This document shows positions 62,145 to 64,000 of a stretch of 64,000 bases of DNA, piece after piece. Under the pieces are notes generated by a model. The model was not told the DNA's origin, did no database searches, and saw only the letters and a program-made list of their open reading frames with translations. The DNA lies in NCBI RefSeq assembly GCF_000765475.1, contig NZ_JRHO01000009.1, positions 468,293 through 532,292 on the forward strand, in the 5' to 3' direction. Made by a program: the position numbers and the translations under genes. The first letter of the stretch is position 1, and each line of letters opens with the position of its first letter. This DNA comes from Methanococcoides methylutens (GTDB lineage: Archaea; Halobacteriota; Methanosarcinia; Methanosarcinales; Methanosarcinaceae).

Positions 62145-63380
62145 TTATTTGCTTTTTATCAATTGTATGGCTTCTTCAAGTGTAAGTTGCAGTTGCTCTC
62201 CACTTTGCATGTCCTTTACTGTCAATTTACCTGATTCGATCTCTTTCTTGCCTACGATGACGGCGTAATCTGCCTCCGTATTGTTGGCATGGGATAGTTG
62301 TGACTTGAAGTTGCGCTTCATGATGTCCATATAAACGGTCAGTTCTTTGCGCATCTTTGTTGCAACCTTTATTGCATCAGTGCGGGTGTCATCAGTTGCT
62401 ACTATCACTACTTTGTTTTCCTTTGGGGGCTGTATTTCACAGATCTCCATTATACGATCGAAGCCAACTCCGAATCCGGTGGAAGGTACATCTCCGCCTC
62501 CAAAGAGGGATATGAGCTGGTAGGCACCGCCACCACAGACCTGGTTCTGTGCGCCAAGTCCTTCTGCGTATATCTCGAACACCATTCCTGTGTAATAGTC
62601 CAGTCCTCTGGCGATGCCAAGGTCAACGTTGTAGTCGATCTCATATGCGTCAAGCAGGGTGAGGAGTTCTTCAAATTTGTCGATCTCTTCGATATCTCCA
62701 AGTATCTCTCTTGCTTTCGCGATAGCCTCTGAACCGCTTAGGCAGATGAGTTCAAGAAGGTTTCTTCTGAGTTCAGCAGGTGCGTTGATCTCTTCAAAGT
62801 AATTGTCAAGTCCTTCATCGTCCTTTTTGTCAACAAGGCGCATGATCTTGCTCTTTTGTTCATCCTCTGTGTCCTTGAGGATGTGGCGGATAATTCCTAA
62901 GTGACCAACATGCAGGTCACCTTTGATGCCTGCTGATTCGATCATGTTCGTTGCAAGGGCAATGATCTCTGCATCTGCATCTGCGCGGTTGCTGCCTATG
63001 ACCTCCACACCGAATTGCCAGAATTCCCTGAAGCGTCCTTTTTGTGGTCTTTCATATCTGAAGCAATTCTCAAAATAGAATAATTTAAGAGGTCTGGGCA
63101 TTGCCTGCATTTCGTTGACGTACATCCTCATCACAGGGGCGGTAAGCTCTGGGCGCAATGTCATGTCCCTGTCACTTTTGTCACTGAAATTGTAAAGTTC
63201 GCCTACCACGCCTTCTCCTGATTTAAGGGTGAAGAGCTCCAGATGCTCGAATGTGGGTGTAATGACCTCTTTGTATCCCCATTTTGTCACTACCTGCCTC
63301 ATAATGTTCTCTACATTTCTCCTTCGAGCGGTCTCTTCTGGAAGGAAGTCCCTTGTTCCTCTTGGTTTGCTGACTTTCAT
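62145..63380 (-). CDS. hisS: Histidyl-tRNA synthetase
   Basis: A 411-residue class II HisRS. Motif 1 lies in the N-terminal third, motif 2 in [29 protein letters not shown], the His-binding loop in [17 protein letters not shown], and motif 3 [12 protein letters not shown]; an anticodon-binding domain follows ([17 protein letters not shown]). Start ATG 63380. The first residues [16 protein letters not shown] are typical. Confidence 0.96.
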   Translation of the reverse strand: MKVSKPRGTRDFLPEETARRRNVENIMRQVVTKWGYKEVITPTFEHLELFTLKSGEGVVGELYNFSDKSDRDMTLRPELTAPVMRMYVNEMQAMPRPLKLFYFENCFRYERPQKGRFREFWQFGVEVIGSNRADADAEIIALATNMIESAGIKGDLHVGHLGIIRHILKDTEDEQKSKIMRLVDKKDDEGLDNYFEEINAPAELRRNLLELICLSGSEAIAKAREILGDIEEIDKFEELLTLLDAYEIDYNVDLGIARGLDYYTGMVFEIYAEGLGAQNQVCGGGAYQLISLFGGGDVPSTGFGVGFDRIMEICEIQPPKENKVVIVATDDTRTDAIKVATKMRKELTVYMDIMKRNFKSQLSHANNTEADYAVIVGKKEIESGKLTVKDMQSGEQLQLTLEEAIQLIKSK

Positions 63381-63763
63381 TTTTATCGAATCCTGCTGAT
63401 GCAGATTATTATAATAATTTCCGTTAACATGTTTTATGCCATTTTGCCTGTTATAGTATGTAGGACCTATGGGCGTTTGGCTGATGTATAGTAAGGAATG
63501 ATGTATTTTAGATTTTCGATTAGTTTTCTCATGGTGGCGCTCTATGAATTGCTGAATTTTGTCTTATTAATATAACTCGATGTTTTATTTGTTGGTGGCT
63601 GAGTTATCTTTGTTTGGTGACTTATATGCTGGATATTTTTCTGTGATATTTTATTGGTGATGTAAGTTTGTTTGAAGTATCAAATCACCCTTGCATATAA
63701 ACCACTGTCACACATTGACACACAACGTATAAATACGAGTGAGCTATTGTAGGGGTGCTCTCA
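63381..63763. other. Intergenic, promoter region
   Basis: A 383-base AT-rich spacer upstream of hisS. A TATA box CGTATAAATACGAG (63727-63740) precedes the possible small ORF at 63764. Confidence 0.45.
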
Positions 63764-63985
63764 GTGAGCTGGTCGCTGTCGATTCTGATACGATCTACTG
63801 AGAGTTCGAAAAACGTCATGCATTTCACGTATATCGATACATTCTCCAAAAATGTGTCACAATCTTCCGATTCGGAAGGTATATATGCGATGAGATGTAT
63901 TATGAGAATCCCGCACAACGTGCGTGGAATTTCAATCACCTCCATTTCAAAATCATTAGTGGAGACCGGAGCTTTTCCGGTCTGA
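63764..63985 (+). CDS. Possible small ORF, 73 residues
   Basis: An ORF from GTG 63764 (MSWSLSILIRSTESSKNVMH...) with GGGGTG seven bases earlier and a TATA box about 25 bases before that. It ends at TGA 63983-63985. The residues are not repetitive or strongly hydrophobic. The palindrome and hairpin inside it make a regulatory leader equally likely, so confidence is low. Confidence 0.3.
   Translation: MSWSLSILIRSTESSKNVMHFTYIDTFSKNVSQSSDSEGIYAMRCIMRIPHNVRGISITSISKSLVETGAFPV
63864..63878 (+). promoter_or_regulatory. CTTCCGA palindrome beside a TATA-like word
   Basis: CTTCCGA-T-TCGGAAG is a perfect inverted repeat immediately followed by GTATATATGC (TATA-like, 63879-63888). It looks like an operator for a promoter reading toward the window's right end. 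Confidence 0.5.
63962..63982 (+). promoter_or_regulatory. 8-bp hairpin near the right edge
   Basis: AGACCGGA and TCCGGTCT pair perfectly around a GCTTT loop. No T-run follows inside the window, so it is either a leader structure or an incomplete view of a terminator. Confidence 0.45.
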
Positions 63986-64000
63986 CGTTGAAAGTGGCAG

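Overview
The window comes from a methylotrophic methanogenic archaeon of the Methanosarcinales, most like Methanococcoides or Methanolobus. Four things show this: a dimethylamine methyltransferase (mtbB) with an in-frame amber (pyrrolysine) codon next to its corrinoid protein, a methanogen-type seryl-tRNA synthetase, archaeal RNA polymerase and ribosomal proteins with PAN and KEOPS components, and archaeal TATA boxes. The species cannot be fixed from this stretch alone.

Layout. 1-1.6 kb is an archaeal information operon (rpo7 end, spt4, GTP-dependent dephospho-CoA kinase, rps24e, rps27ae). 1.8-14.7 kb is a methylamine and signalling island: a histidine kinase with response regulator, a winged-helix regulator, mtbC-mtbB, an APC permease, a PAS-GAF protein, a second response regulator, two small ORFs and another membrane kinase. 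14.88-25.22 kb is an integrated virus-like element of about 10.3 kb at the 3' end of tRNA-Glu(CTC). It carries a rolling-circle (HUH) Rep, small DNA-binding or zinc proteins, a block of membrane and secreted proteins ending in a P-loop ATPase, a tyrosine integrase, and two copies of a three-box repeat about 150 bp long. 25.3-36.9 kb holds PAN, a Q/P-rich winged-helix protein, uvrB, tRNA-Gly, a BASS transporter, uvsE, a SOUL protein with photolyase, a MarR-MATE pair and tRNA-Leu. 37-47 kb is accessory: secreted and membrane proteins, a tandem pair of 55-residue paralogues with the same triple-palindrome promoter, msrB-msrA, a Rieske protein, MscS, an FAH-family enzyme and gltX. 47-63.4 kb on the minus strand holds rps3ae, serS, a DHH-Pcc1-UDG operon, the UDP-GlcNAc pathway operon (two nucleotidyltransferases, glmM, glmS), rps15, four pilin-like proteins and hisS.

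How they fit. The permease, MtbC and MtbB bring in dimethylamine and demethylate it to feed methanogenesis; the sensor proteins around them probably set their expression. UvrB, UvsE and photolyase are three separate routes for UV damage within 7 kb, and MsrA/MsrB repair oxidised methionine. The provirus is the most novel part: its gene content suggests a small membrane-associated or filamentous (inovirus-like or pleolipovirus-like) virus of a methanogen.

Several genes look broken or have unusual starts: mtbC (ACG), msrB (ATA), a frameshifted DUF1801 gene, a HAD remnant, an internally deleted methyltransferase and a small provirus ORF with a stop codon.
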